The notes beneath the pieces are model-generated. The model did no database searches, was not told where the DNA came from, and worked only from the letters and a program-made list of their open reading frames with translations. 64,000 nucleotides of DNA from Aphanomyces cochlioides (Eukaryota; Oomycota; Saprolegniomycetes; Saprolegniales; Verrucalvaceae), in contig JAHQRK010000005.1 in assembly GCA_019828595.1 (NCBI GenBank), positions 1,054,001 to 1,118,000 of the forward strand, given 5' to 3'. Made by a program: the position numbers and the translations under genes. Every line of letters begins with the position of its first letter. Within the stretch, counting starts at the first letter, position 1. Shown one piece after another: positions 1 to 9,654 of this stretch.

Positions 1-213
1 GACAACATCATCGTCGTCGCCTTCTTCATCATCCTCGTCTTCGTCGTCCCCGTCGTCTCGTCGAGCCCGGCGCTTTTCCTGACGGATATCTTCCACTCGG
101 TTACGAGCTTCCATTTCTTCGGCGCTCGTGACAAACTTGCGGCTTCCTCCCTTGAGCGAATTGCGCTTGGACGACTTGGCCTTCTTCGCCGCGGCATCTC
201 CTTTGCCACTCAT
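1..213 (-). CDS. HASPP28/PDAP1-like phosphoprotein, N-terminal part
   Basis: Seventy-one codons run from an ATG at 213 off the left edge with no stop. The protein starts with a basic Ser/Lys-rich stretch (MSGKGDAAAKKAKSSKR), then a segment reading KFVTSAEEMEARNR, then a basic run and a long Asp/Glu tract. This order (basic N-terminus, 'F(V)TSxEEMxA' segment, acidic tract) matches the 28 kDa heat- and acid-stable phosphoprotein (PDGFA-associated protein 1) family, small soluble proteins conserved in eukaryotes. The family assignment rests on this one segment and on composition, so it is moderate. The more conserved C-terminal half lies outside the window. The sequence codes without interruption and the ATG gives a start typical of the family. 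Confidence 0.6.
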   Translation of the reverse strand, partial: MSGKGDAAAKKAKSSKRNSLKGGSRKFVTSAEEMEARNRVEDIRQEKRRARRDDGDDEDEDDEEGDDDDVV

Positions 214-859
214 GTCGAATTCTTGTCTGGCGATTTGGCGGAGAATTCGAGATCCTTTGAAAATTAATTATCCGACATAGCCAATGGCAACCATTGAGAA
301 GTACCTGTATAATATTATTATGCGAACTTGCAGTCAAAATTCCCCTGACTGTCATGGCCAAGTGAGTGATGTTTGGTCATGGCTAGCCTCTCGCAGCCAT
401 CGAGAATGAAGGCCGCTCGTCGATCATGCGTGAGCTTGATCGTTCATAAAAGCGTGGACAAAGCTAGCCCTAGTGGAATGCTTTTGTTCCTTCTCTATTC
501 AGGGGAAGAGCGACGTCTGCGCTGGACGAGAGTGAATTGATGCACAACGACACGCAACGCTCTGTTGACTACATGGTGCTTTTGACACCGCTACAAGCCT
601 GTGAGAGACACGAAGGGTATTCAAGACGACACCTCTCTGATTGACGCATCCAACATCAACCGCAGATGTATGTTGTCGAGTTGGTCGCTAGGAAAGCGTC
701 TTTGTGCAGGCGAGAGTTGACAGTGAGCCCCACGGCAAGCTGAGCTTGAGATAGAGAGCACGGAACCACATAAAATGGCCTCTAAGATTAAAATACTCGA
801 GAACGAAGGAGCTACCATCATATGATGAGGACAACACTTCAACGTTTTGATTCACAGAG
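214..859. other. intergenic region, no gene recognised
   Basis: About 650 bases separate the HASPP28-like gene from the end of the GH6 gene. Only short ORFs of 60-90 codons occur, with no recognisable motifs. Because the left gene reads leftward and the GH6 gene also reads leftward, this stretch should hold the promoter of the left gene, but I see no clear core element. Confidence 0.5.
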
Positions 860-1972
860 TTACTTTAAGCTTTTGCTGGGAAGGCTTGACTGTGGGCTTA
901 GCAGTCGACGGCGTGGGTTTGACGGTGGGGACGTGGAGGGAGCAGTGGTGGGTTTGGCAGACGAAGTGGACGGAGTTGGAGCCGACGATGGCGTCGATGG
1001 GCTTGGCCATGGGTCGTTGCTGCCAATGACAGGGTAGTTGAGTTCCTTGACGTAATAGCCACAACACTTTAAAGTGGTCGGCGAAGAATTGACCTGCGGC
1101 AGGTCCGACCATCGCATCCGAGCTTTGACCCGTGCATTGTCCATCGCTTTCACCAGGTTGCTTGATCCACAAGTAGTAGTCCACCAAGGGGTTGCCCGTT
1201 TGGTCGGTCGGTGGATGGCCAACGCCGCCCGATCGCGCATTGCACCATTCGCTTTGAGGAGATCCGTTGTAGTTGCGCGACGTGTCAAAGACGCAGTGCA
1301 AGCTGCCGCCGAGAGCAGTCGAGTAGGTTTGGCAGAGCTTGGTGAGCTCGTCGTTGGAGCGGTACTGGTCCGTGTTGAGCGCAAGACCGGCCAAATTGCC
1401 CGCGGCCATCAAGTCCTTCAAGATCTTGACGGCGCCGGCTTGGGTCGCCCATGGACTCAAGTCAACGTACAGATGAGCGTTCTTGTTGGCCGAGAGGAGG
1501 CCGACAGCGACCTTGAGGTTGGCTGGGTAGTTGTTGGCGGCCGCAGCCTCCACCCGACGCCAAACCGATCGCATCAGGCTCAAGGATGTAGATAACTTCG
1601 CGGTCGCCGACCATATCGACGAGCTTTTGGATCCATGCCGAGTAGTCAGCCGTGTTCTTGTTGGCACCGCCTTGGGAGAACCCACCAGGGCCGCAATCTT
1701 TGTTGGGCATGCCGTAGATCACAATCGAACGGGATGGCGTTGGTGCAAGCGGCGAGGAGTCCTTTGATATCCGCGTTGTACGTGTCGATGTACCACGTCG
1801 CGATCGCGTTGCCCTTCATGACCTCGATGGTATTCTTGAGCTCTGGGTATTGCTTCTCGGCCGTCGTGTACGAGTATGGCTTGACCGCACTGCAGATGGT
1901 CGCACTCGAGACAGAGCTCACGAACGCAGTCGCAGCGACAGCAGAAGCAAAGGCCAACGTACTCGGCTTCAT
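860..1972 (-). pseudogene. glycoside hydrolase family 6 (cellobiohydrolase-like), frameshifted
   Basis: The ATG at 1972 opens with a signal peptide (MKPSTLAFASAVAATAFVSS, Ala-rich hydrophobic core), so the product would be secreted. GH6 landmarks follow: VIYGMPNKDC and its Asp, YILEPDAIG, NAHLYVDLSPWA, DTSRNYNGSP, EWCNARSGGVGHPPT, DYYLWIKQPGESDGQC, and a Ser/Thr/Pro-rich tail. GH6 enzymes cleave cellulose from the non-reducing end; in oomycetes they may act on plant tissue or on the fungus-like cellulose wall. The landmarks lie in different frames: the frame changes near 1722, near 1540 and near 1071. The first two shifts each fit one extra base (or two missing). Other genes nearby are clean over similar lengths, so decay of a real gene is favoured over base-calling errors, but this is not settled. 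No intron consensus explains the shifts. Confidence 0.8.
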
Positions 1973-2574
1973 TTCTTTTGGAAAATGGCATCGAGTGGAG
2001 CATGTTGGGAACGATTCGTTACGTGTGCATCCGTCCAGCTTCTTCGTCGAACGTCTTTGCTAAAGGCGAGCCGTCTTGTACTACGTTGTCCCTTGGTGTA
2101 ACTGGAAAAACGCTGCATGCGCTGAGAGCAGGTGGACGTCGCGGCGTATGTAACGAGGACAAAGAGGCCATGCAGTCAGGCCGAAGCGTCATCGACATTG
2201 TGACTGCAAGTGCATGCGCAGGGAGGATGCACCCAAGTCGCATTACACGTGAGTCCATGGATAACACTCATCCAAGGTGACAGATAGCATGGCGTGGACG
2301 AGACAGCGCTAGCTCCAACATGATATGGGAGCCAAGACGCGCTACACCATCATGAGATCTTTGCTCCAAGCTGCCATACTCGATGGGTTCCATCGATGGT
2401 GCACCCAAAGTCACAAGACGTACTAGCTGTCGAGTACCGGTAGACCGCGTCGAAGAGAGAGCGCAACGCAGAGGAAGGACACGGTGGGAGTCGTGTCCTT
2501 CGCCCGTACTCGATGGAGATTCAGTAGATCGTCGAGTTGGACGCATGGGAGATCGATCTTACGCGATGTCCGAC
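1973..2574. other. intergenic, upstream of the GH6 gene
   Basis: Six hundred bases between the GH6 start and the P450 stop. Both genes read leftward, so this should hold the GH6 promoter. Only short shadow ORFs are present, and I see no repeat or RNA gene. Confidence 0.45.
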
Positions 2575-4493
2575 CTACTGCATACGCGACTCGGAGCAGA
2601 CTGAGTGGATCGTCATGTCGAGTTTGACGGGTTTGATCGACACGCCGATCATCTTGGGATGGACATTGGCGTCGTCGGTCAAGCGGAAGGAATAATGGAG
2701 CAATAGGTTCGCGACCACGACTTGGAGTTCCGCCATGGCGAAGCGCATGCCGATGCAGTTCTTGGCCCCTGCGCTGAATGGCATGTAGAAATACGTCATG
2801 CCTTGGCCTTGACGCAGCGCTCTGTCGGCTGCAAATGCCGTCGTGCCCTCGATAAAACGATCTACAAGTCGTCGTCAACCACTGCTCCAACAGTCGCGTG
2901 GATTGTACCTGGCAAGTAGACTTCAGGCTGACTCCAGTATTTTGGATTGCGATGCATCGCCGCCGTGCTGAAGGCGAGAACTGTTCCCTAGAGCGACCGA
3001 CTGCTTTGAACGACCGCCATGGATTTCATGCCATACCTTGGGCACAAAGATTTGCTTTCCATCCGACGTTGGCAACGAGTCGTCATGCTCGGCAACGCGT
3101 GATGCGAGCGTCGAGACGGTCGGGAACAACCGCTGGGTTTCTTGAATGCAAGCCGTGATGTACTTGAGCTCTCCCAGGGATTTCCACCCGATGACGCCAT
3201 CCGCGGCAGTCACCGCGCGGGCTTCTTGCCGCGCCAAGGATTCAGCATGGGGATGCCGAGCGAACAAGGTAAAGATCCAAGACAGAGTCGTGCTGGTTGT
3301 CTACTCAACCTTGTGAGCAACGCCACCGAAGAGACTGCTTACTTCATGCCCCGCGAGCATAAATGTCATGACGTGTGTCCGCGCTTCTTCCGCCGTCACT
3401 TGATGCTGCACATGGGCGTTTTCATCGAGCATGAGGTCGACTAGATCGACTGGACGATGCACGTCGCGTGTGGACTTGAGCTTGGCGGCAATCACATCGT
3501 CGACAGTCTCGTAGAGCATCTTCTTGGCCTGGCGCTCGTTGACCAAGCGAGGAAGCGGCCAGTGGCGGAAAGTCGGGATGACACTCACGCCTAGAATGTA
3601 AGGCAAGCTCGGAGGAGTCAAGAGGAGATGGAGCGCTTCCATCACAGGCGACGATTCCTGGCGCAACGCGTTGAAATGAAAGCCAAACGCGGAGATGCCA
3701 ATGACATCCAATGTCATCTTGGTGAAATCTGCACCGCCGATGGGAATTAGAAGCGTCGTGGCTAGATGGAAGACTTACAATTGAACATGTCGACAGAGAC
3801 GTTGGGGTCGTCCGCGAAGGGTTGAAGCTGCTTGCAGAGCTCGTTCGCGTGCGTCGCAAAGACGTCGACAAAGTCTTTGATCTTCCCAAAGCCGAAATGC
3901 GGCAGGAGCATCTTGCGCTGATGGTGATGCGTCTCTCCTTCCGTGCTCAAGAGTCCATCTCCGCCAATGACATCCTAGACGCTTGTCAGCCACAGGTTTC
4001 AAGAAGCGCTTTGTACTCGAAGAAAGGCTCGGATGGCTTCACCTCTTGGATAATTCTCTCCGTTCGTTGTGAAGATGTGCTTGAGCGCTTCAGGATCTGT
4101 GATGAAGAGCTACATTGATGTGTCATGTCCCGCTTGCGTTCTCTCGACGTACTCGTTGCTCCAAGAGAGCGCGGAAACGGAAGACCCCGCCGTATTGCTT
4201 GACCCTACAGACATGATGAGCTTCTGGGAGGTTTGTCGATCGCAGGACCATGAGAGTTGCGGCTCTGGATAGTGTCCAGCGCTCCATTTCATGCCGAGGA
4301 TTTCAGCGAGCGAGCCAAAGAGCCAATGACTGGGTTGTGGTCCTGGAATCACACGCAGCGGATTCAACACCGGGGTGATGACGAACAAGTAGAGAAAGAG
4401 GACGGCAAAGAGCGCTACCAAGCCGAGCACAGCGAGAACGAGCGGGTTGGCGCTGATGTCGATCAAGTCCATCCAGTCTGGAGAAAATTTCAA
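2575..4493 (-). CDS. cytochrome P450, eight exons, about 533 aa
   Basis: Exons on the minus strand, all with GT-AG introns of 42-50 bases: 4249-4493, 4153-4204, 4017-4109, 3779-3974, 3343-3728, 3037-3300, 2909-2987, 2575-2861. Every junction keeps frame and the spliced length is 534 codons with the stop, normal for a eukaryotic P450. An N-terminal hydrophobic segment (about residues 16-43) should anchor it in the ER, followed by a Pro-rich hinge (VIPGPQP). The I-helix oxygen-binding motif is AGHETTS, the K-helix ExxR is ETQR, and the heme loop is [10 protein letters not shown] with the axial Cys. The enzyme would be a heme monooxygenase using NADPH-P450 reductase; its substrate cannot be read from sequence. 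It sits beside hydrolase, dehydrogenase and GST genes, which suggests lipid or xenobiotic oxidation (inference). No lesion seen. Confidence 0.93.
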
Positions 4494-5330
4494 AATGACG
4501 ATATTTCATTTGACCAAAGATCTTGAACTGCGATGATGTGCAATCGACGACACATACAGTGCACTCTCATTCAGCCAAGTCGATCGAGCTTTCGATGGTT
4601 TCCCAGCAGCAAGGAACAGCGAGAAGGACGACAAAATGCGTGCTTGGCAGTCTCTAGAGAAGGCCATGGAGTGAGCTGTCGTCTTGGCCCGACGTGGTTG
4701 TTGCGTCGGAGCAGATCCCCCGCGGACAGCGATAGAATGTTGTTGTCGTCTTTGTTTTCTTGACAAGAACTCTGGAACAAGTAGGAAAACCTGTCCACTC
4801 GCTCAGGACACGACGGATGGCTCGTTGGATTTAGCGATACAGCGTTTGCCCCTTGCGACTAGAAGCCCATGAACTTTGGCATGCTGGATGAGCGAGCCAC
4901 TCATGGGGACGTTGTAGCGGCGCTATGTTGACAGGGAGGATGGGTGTGCAAGGCTGAGAGCACAGCGAGGTTGTTCAACCGGCAGGACGACCGATCAAGC
5001 CGTCATTATTGGATAGCGCCTTTTGTGAGCCACTGGAATGGAAATGGATGGTCACGATGGACTTCATATCGTCGTCGGCAGATTTATAAAATTCCAAGAG
5101 GGCCACTCGCTTTTGTGCCAGTTGCCAGGCTCGCCGTGGACTTGACGCTGCTTGTGCTAGACTCCAACAACGCCACGCAATCTACATCCCTCCGAGCTTG
5201 CGCAGGACACGGCGGTTTGTTCATGTGATGCGATGAAACATGCATTGTCAACTAACCCGCTATCTTTGACACGAAGAGCGGTTTGATGATGGAAAACCCT
5301 CAACGAAAGTACTGCTTTGCATTTCGTGCA
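4494..5330. other. intergenic, P450 promoter side
   Basis: The 5' flank of the complete P450 reaches back toward the P450 fragment at 5.33-5.46 kb. I tried all frames and found no further P450 exon or other recognisable coding segment. It may contain decayed sequence of the second P450. Confidence 0.4.
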
Positions 5331-5460
5331 GGCGATCGCTTCCAAGTTGAGATGCTGGGCAAACATAGCAAAGACCCAGCATAGCGTGTTACGAGTCGTC
5401 TCGTGACCAGCAAGCAAGAATGTCCAGACGTGTGTTTGAGCCTCTTCCGCTTTTGTGCGC
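5331..5460 (-). pseudogene. cytochrome P450 fragment (I-helix region only)
   Basis: One minus-strand frame reads AEEAQTHVWTFLLAGHETT and continues into RNTLCWVFAMFAQHLNLEA, which is the P450 I-helix with the oxygen-activation motif AGHETT. It corresponds to exons 5-6 of the neighbouring complete P450, whose equivalent reads [17 protein letters not shown]. In the complete gene an intron splits the motif after AGHE; here the codons for AGHETT are contiguous, so this copy lacks that intron. No heme loop or ExxR was found around it. It is a remnant of a second P450 gene or of a partial duplication. Confidence 0.7.
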
Positions 5461-5550
5461 TATAATTGTCAACCCAACTAACACGAGGAAGTAAACAATG
5501 CACGAAGAAGACGAAAAGAGTCTTTCATTCAGAATTATGCAAGCTAAAAC

Positions 5551-6225
5551 TTAAGCCAAGAACTTTTGCAGGAACGGCAAGGCTTCTCACTCAAGTCACC
5601 ACGAATCACCCAACCATGAAGGACGTCGGGAAATTCACGCAACACCGCAGGGATTCCAAGATCTTCTCCACTTCGCCACCCGGCTTGATCCACTCGACAT
5701 CGTTCCCGGCCGTCAAGATCAACTGAGGCACAGTAATATGCTCGGCAATCTTCGCACCGCTTCCTTCGCCGTGGAAGAAATGCTCAAACACCCACGACGG
5801 ATGAAACGAAATACCCGCCGACAAGACATTCCCAGGCGTTGCACTGTACTTGGCGACGATCCAAGCACCCATGCAGTACCCCATCGCGCCAAACTTGGTC
5901 ACGCCATGCTCCGATTTGAAATACTCGATGACTTCATTGATCTTGGGAAGAAAACTCTCAAACGTCTTGTTTGGAATCCATGGCACGGGTGCGTGAGGTA
6001 GTCGACGGCGAGGTCGAGCAAAGCGACTTTGTAGAGCTTGTTGAGCTTGACATAGTTGTCCTTGGTGCGGCCACTGTCGGGACCATAAATGTCGGTGAAG
6101 ACCAAGACGAGACGGTCGGAGGATGGATTGTCGTAGAAGAATATGTCGGTGGAGCCAACTCGGGTTGGAGTGTGGTCGCTCTTGGTTGGGTTGGGAGGGA
6201 AGGAATTGGGAGGACAGCAGCTCAT
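5551..6225 (-). pseudogene. dienelactone hydrolase family, broken outer-left copy
   Basis: The start (ATG at 6225, MSCCPPNSFPPNP) and most of the alpha/beta-hydrolase fold match the intact copy at 7003-7737, including the nucleophile motif GYCMGAW and the acid loop LTAGNDVEW. Reading changes frame in three places: after DYLTHP (near 5988), before GIPA (near 5653), and near 5580, where about ten codons before the C-terminal ALPFLQKFLA are missing. The product would be truncated before the catalytic His, which lies in the HGW segment in another frame. The same lesions occur in the copy at 13596-14270, so the gene was already broken before the palindrome formed, or the arms have been homogenised. 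Confidence 0.88.
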
Positions 6226-6469
6226 GTGAAATTGTAAAATGAGCAAGATTGAGATAGTTTAGATTGACAGCGGACTATCGAGCTGTGCGTTGATGCCTCC
6301 ATCGTCGTTTATGCCTCGGACGGACGTTTGCGCTGGCAGGTGGCGGCATCAACAAGAGCACCAAGTCGGACTCGGACAAAGTTGGATAGTGCGGTGTGTC
6401 AGATTCTAGCCAATAGGAGTGGGTGTTGTGTTGAATCTGGACAATGATTGGCCAATATTCATACATTCA

Positions 6470-7002
6470 AGTTGGATTATGCGGTGGGTCAAATGCCAGC
6501 CAATGAGAGCTCATTATGAGTCAGTCCTGTAATTTGATTGGTCTAGATATGTGATTTGATTGATGGAACCTCAGTCGGCATTCATACTTTCATCCACTCT
6601 AAGTTTGAAGTCTTCGTTCCTGATGGAGGCTGATCAGTTCTGATTGGGTCTAGCACAGCGAGCTGGCATTGCCTTGTCTCCATGAGGTGATCGTCGCCGC
6701 TAGTCCAGTGTTTTAGAAACATCACTTGGCAAGTGCAGCAGTGAAAGTGTGGCAGCTTGCATTATTAACCAGACTCAAGGTGACATCGAATCCATAGAGT
6801 ACATACACAAGTGAGTGCTGTCTGTGGATGATCAATTGCTTCTTTGCACGAGGTATAATCTGCGGTTGGAACCAACGTCGTACTGAAAGCGACTACTAAC
6901 GACTGGAACAAAGTTGTATATTTGTCGTGAACAGGGAAGCTCGAAACGTGTACGAAAAGATTTCGATTGCGTCGTAAGATTACTATACGCTCTTCGAACA
7001 AC
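6470..7002. other. palindrome arm, non-coding between two DLH copies
   Basis: Non-coding part of the left arm between the broken outer DLH gene and the stop of the inner one. It has several 'gattggyc/gccaat' motifs (for example near 6445, 6497 and 6537) resembling CCAAT-type elements and one of two 35-base repeats. No ORF here has family features; the 101-codon minus-strand ORF is only a mirror of a matching shadow in the other arm. Confidence 0.5.
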
Positions 7003-7737
7003 TTAGGCCAAGAACTTTTGCAAGAACGGCAACGCCTCTTCGTCCCATGCGCGACGGTACGCTTCGGCAATCACATGGTCGCTCAGGTCTCCACGGATCA
7101 CCCAACCATGCTGAGCACTCGGAAACTCAAGAAGCTTGGCGGGAATCCCACGCGATGCAAGAATCTGATCGACTTCTTGTCCTGGTTTCAACCACTCGGA
7201 GTCATTCCCCGCCGTTAAAATTAATTGCGGCACAGTGATATGCTCGGCAATCTTGGCTCCGCTGCCTTCACCGTAGATGAACTCTTCGACATTCCACGAC
7301 GGATGGAACGAAATACCAGCTGACAGCACGTTCCCAGCCGTCGCACTGTATTTGGCCACCACCCATGAGCCAAAACAATATCCCATCGCGCCAACCTTGG
7401 TCACACCATGCGCTGACTTGAAATGATCGACAACTTCATTGATCTTGGGAAGACAGCTTTCGAACTGATGGGCATGGACCCACTCAATACCTCTAGACAA
7501 GTCTTCGAGATAGTCCCCCGCGATGTCAACGAGAGCGACTTTGTAGAGCTTGCTGAGTTTGACACAGTTTTCCTTGGTGCGGCCACTATCAAGTCCGAAA
7601 ATGTCGGGGAAGACCAAGACAAGACGGTCGGTCGACGGATTGTCATAGAAGAAGATATTGGTCGAGCCAATCTTGGTGGGAGCAAGGTCGCTCTTGGTTG
7701 GGTCGGCTGGCAGCGAATTTGGAGGACAGCAGCTCAT
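7003..7737 (-). CDS. dienelactone hydrolase family protein, inner-left copy, intact
   Basis: An uninterrupted frame gives 244 aa from the ATG at 7737 (MSCCPPNSLPADP). I prefer this start to one 36 codons upstream because all four DLH copies share the MSCC beginning. DLH enzymes are single-domain alpha/beta hydrolases with a Cys-Asp-His triad that open lactone rings, classically dienelactone in chlorocatechol breakdown; many eukaryotic members are uncharacterised. The nucleophile elbow is GYCFGSW (Cys), the acid is Asp in TAGNDSEW, and His is in AQHGW, so the triad looks complete. It faces the right inner copy across 4.3 kb of AT-rich DNA. No signal peptide is visible, so it is probably cytosolic. 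Confidence 0.92.
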   Translation of the reverse strand: MSCCPPNSLPADPTKSDLAPTKIGSTNIFFYDNPSTDRLVLVFPDIFGLDSGRTKENCVKLSKLYKVALVDIAGDYLEDLSRGIEWVHAHQFESCLPKINEVVDHFKSAHGVTKVGAMGYCFGSWVVAKYSATAGNVLSAGISFHPSWNVEEFIYGEGSGAKIAEHITVPQLILTAGNDSEWLKPGQEVDQILASRGIPAKLLEFPSAQHGWVIRGDLSDHVIAEAYRRAWDEEALPFLQKFLA

Positions 7738-7979
7738 GGCGAAATGGAAAATGATCTCTGCGATGCTATACGAAGTCGTTGTTTTCCAGTGTCGAGTACA
7801 ACACCTTTTTGCGGTTAATTTCAGAAAATTTTCAATATATTTCAAGCAATTGAATCATTTTTCGCCTTTTGACCAATATAATTCCCTAAATACCCAATAT
7901 ATTTCGTGGATATCTTCTCAGGTCATATTATTTTTCGGAATTGGTCAATATATTTCGCGGAACGACCAAAGCGTTCGAG
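7738..7979. repeat. iterated CAATATATTTCG motif region
   Basis: AT-rich DNA upstream of the inner-left DLH gene. The motif CAATATATTTCg/a occurs near 7830, 7897 and 7945, and related copies (TATATTTCGCG, CAGTATATTTCG) lie on the far side of the Crypton-like element near 8912 and 8928. The copies are irregularly spaced and are not a simple tandem array. Confidence 0.5.
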
Positions 7980-8911
7980 AAATTGCCAGTACAATACATT
8001 CACAAGAAAATGTCGGATAAAATATGACGAAATATCGGAATTGTTGGAAAAATAGTCGACCCTTTTCCGATAATATTTTTGTGATGGGTATACAAATCTC
8101 AAGTCATAGAGATATTTCACATGAAATTGTCGGAAAGATAATCGGTGCTATTTGATTGGTAGTTAATATAAATTCTACAGGCTGTCGTTGCCATCAAAAA
8201 GGGATTTCATGCTCCACAATTTCAAGGTGAAAATTACAAGCCCCATGCAGCTATTACGATGACTCTAAACGTCTCGTAGTTAATTGTTATCAACATGAAT
8301 ATTGATATAATTTAAATGAATTGAAATAAGCTTTCAAGTGCCGGTACTTGTGTAGGTTGAATTGCTGTCCAACTATTGAATCACAAATAAACGAGTGGGG
8401 TTTATCTGAATACATTGTATGTAGGATTGACATGCAATAGTACCTCTGCATTCCTTTAAAATGTTCGTTATCCTCTCAGACAAGGAGTCATTAATAAGGT
8501 TGATCAAACTGCATTGCGTTTGCAGACAAACTCAATTACTTTAGCTTGCAACTGAATAATAATATTTTATCTTTAATCGAGTGCAACATCTCAAAGCTCC
8601 CTTTTGCGCTAGAATTGTAGGACATCATGCTATTCAACACATATACTTAAAGTCTCTCTCTAATTCAAAATCGCTTCAATTTACTACTCTGACTGGATGC
8701 AAAACACGTCAAAATACTCACTATTTGAAAATAGTGGCTGTGATGCATGTCGCTGCCTGATATTTGGCTCACATGAACTCCATGAATAACTTAAACCTCA
8801 GAAATGTCCAAGGTGATCATGGCATTCAAATTTCTTTATAATATTAACCAATCACATCACCAACGTATCAATTCCGAAACCTCGTCCGACAAATTCCCAG
8901 TACAATACATT
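7980..8911. mobile_element. non-autonomous Crypton-like element with flanking direct repeats
   Basis: The segment is bounded by a 21-base direct repeat with one mismatch, at 7980-8000 and 8891-8911; its core is CCCAGTACAATACATT (G for the first C on the left). Just inside the left repeat, about 150 bases (8000-8150) resemble 58150-58305, the start of the Crypton relic further right; shared blocks include CATTCACAAGA, TGTCGG, TTTGTGATG, and TCACATGAA with TTGTCGGAAA. Just inside the right repeat, AACCAATCAcATCAC also recurs at the right end of that relic. The interior has no recombinase ORF. I read it as a deleted derivative. Direct rather than inverted ends fit tyrosine-recombinase integration, in which the crossover site is duplicated. 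Confidence 0.6.
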
Positions 8912-8969
8912 ATATTTCGCGTTCCGGTCAGTATATTTCGACCGGACAAAATAAAGTACTGTCCTCTGG

Positions 8970-9073
8970 GATTATTGTGCTAAAGATTGATAGAGTCAAC
9001 ATGCCATCTGGCTCAGAGTGTGATTATTGTGCCAACGACGGATAGAATCAACATGTCATCTGGCACGAGAAGA
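8970..9073. repeat. two-copy tandem repeat, 52-base unit
   Basis: Two adjacent diverged copies (8970-9021 and 9022-9073) share GATTATTGTGC, then GATAGA.TCAACATG, then CATCTGGC. No coding potential. It lies between the Crypton-like element and a perfect hairpin. Confidence 0.7.
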
Positions 9074-9123
9074 ACCACAGGACAGTCTCAGCTCCCTCGA
9101 CCTCTGTCACTGTCATTGTGGTA

Positions 9124-9169
9124 AATTGTGGCTGATATTTCCCTCTTAATGGAAATATCAGCCACAATT
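9124..9169. repeat. perfect 19-bp inverted repeat, 8-base loop
   Basis: The arms 9124-9142 (AATTGTGGCTGATATTTCC) and 9151-9169 are exact reverse complements around the loop CTCTTAAT. A second perfect 10-bp palindrome (CCTTTTTTCC / GGAAAAAAGG) lies at 9212-9234. This could form a strong RNA or DNA hairpin; no neighbouring gene explains it. Confidence 0.8.
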
Positions 9170-9654
9170 CAACTGGAAGCTGGTTGCGGATGCCATGCTG
9201 AGCAGTTTAATCCTTTTTTCCAATGGAAAAAAGGTAGATCAGAGTTTGACGAGGACCATTATTTGGCGTTGTATTCGAGCACAAGTTTGGTGGGAGGTGT
9301 TAATACCAGGGTATTGCCAATTTCACACAAATGTGGACTTTCAAGTCGATTTCCCGAATCGATTTTGAATGTCTTTACAGTACTTTTACCAATGCCATTT
9401 AAAGAGTTGCTCCTAAATCCATCAGCCACGCGGAGGATGCGCAGATTTTGCGCATGGAACCGTTGTTGTTGCGATTTTTGACCATGTCAAAGGGGGTATG
9501 CAAGTGAGGGAAAAATAAAGGTATTTGATTGGCTGAAAATAATGAATAGATAAATCTGATTGGCTAGTCAATTCTCAAATCGATTCGCCAGGCAACTCCA
9601 AATTCAAATCGATATGACAATACCAGCAGAAAGCATTGTATGCAAGCACTAACT

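Larger units (their letters stand above)
5526..7047. repeat. left arm of DLH palindrome
   Basis: This arm is the reverse complement of 12765-14295. Outer coordinates sum to 19821 and inner coordinates to about 19812, the difference being a 9-base indel (near 6693 here, near 13112 in the other arm). Homology starts near 5526 and remains very high to about 7047, then continues at lower identity through the inner DLH genes. The indel shows that the arms are not one sequence assembled twice. Each arm contains a broken DLH gene, its upstream region with two related 35-base repeats (6379-6413 and 6469-6503), and the 3' end of an intact DLH gene. Confidence 0.9.
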
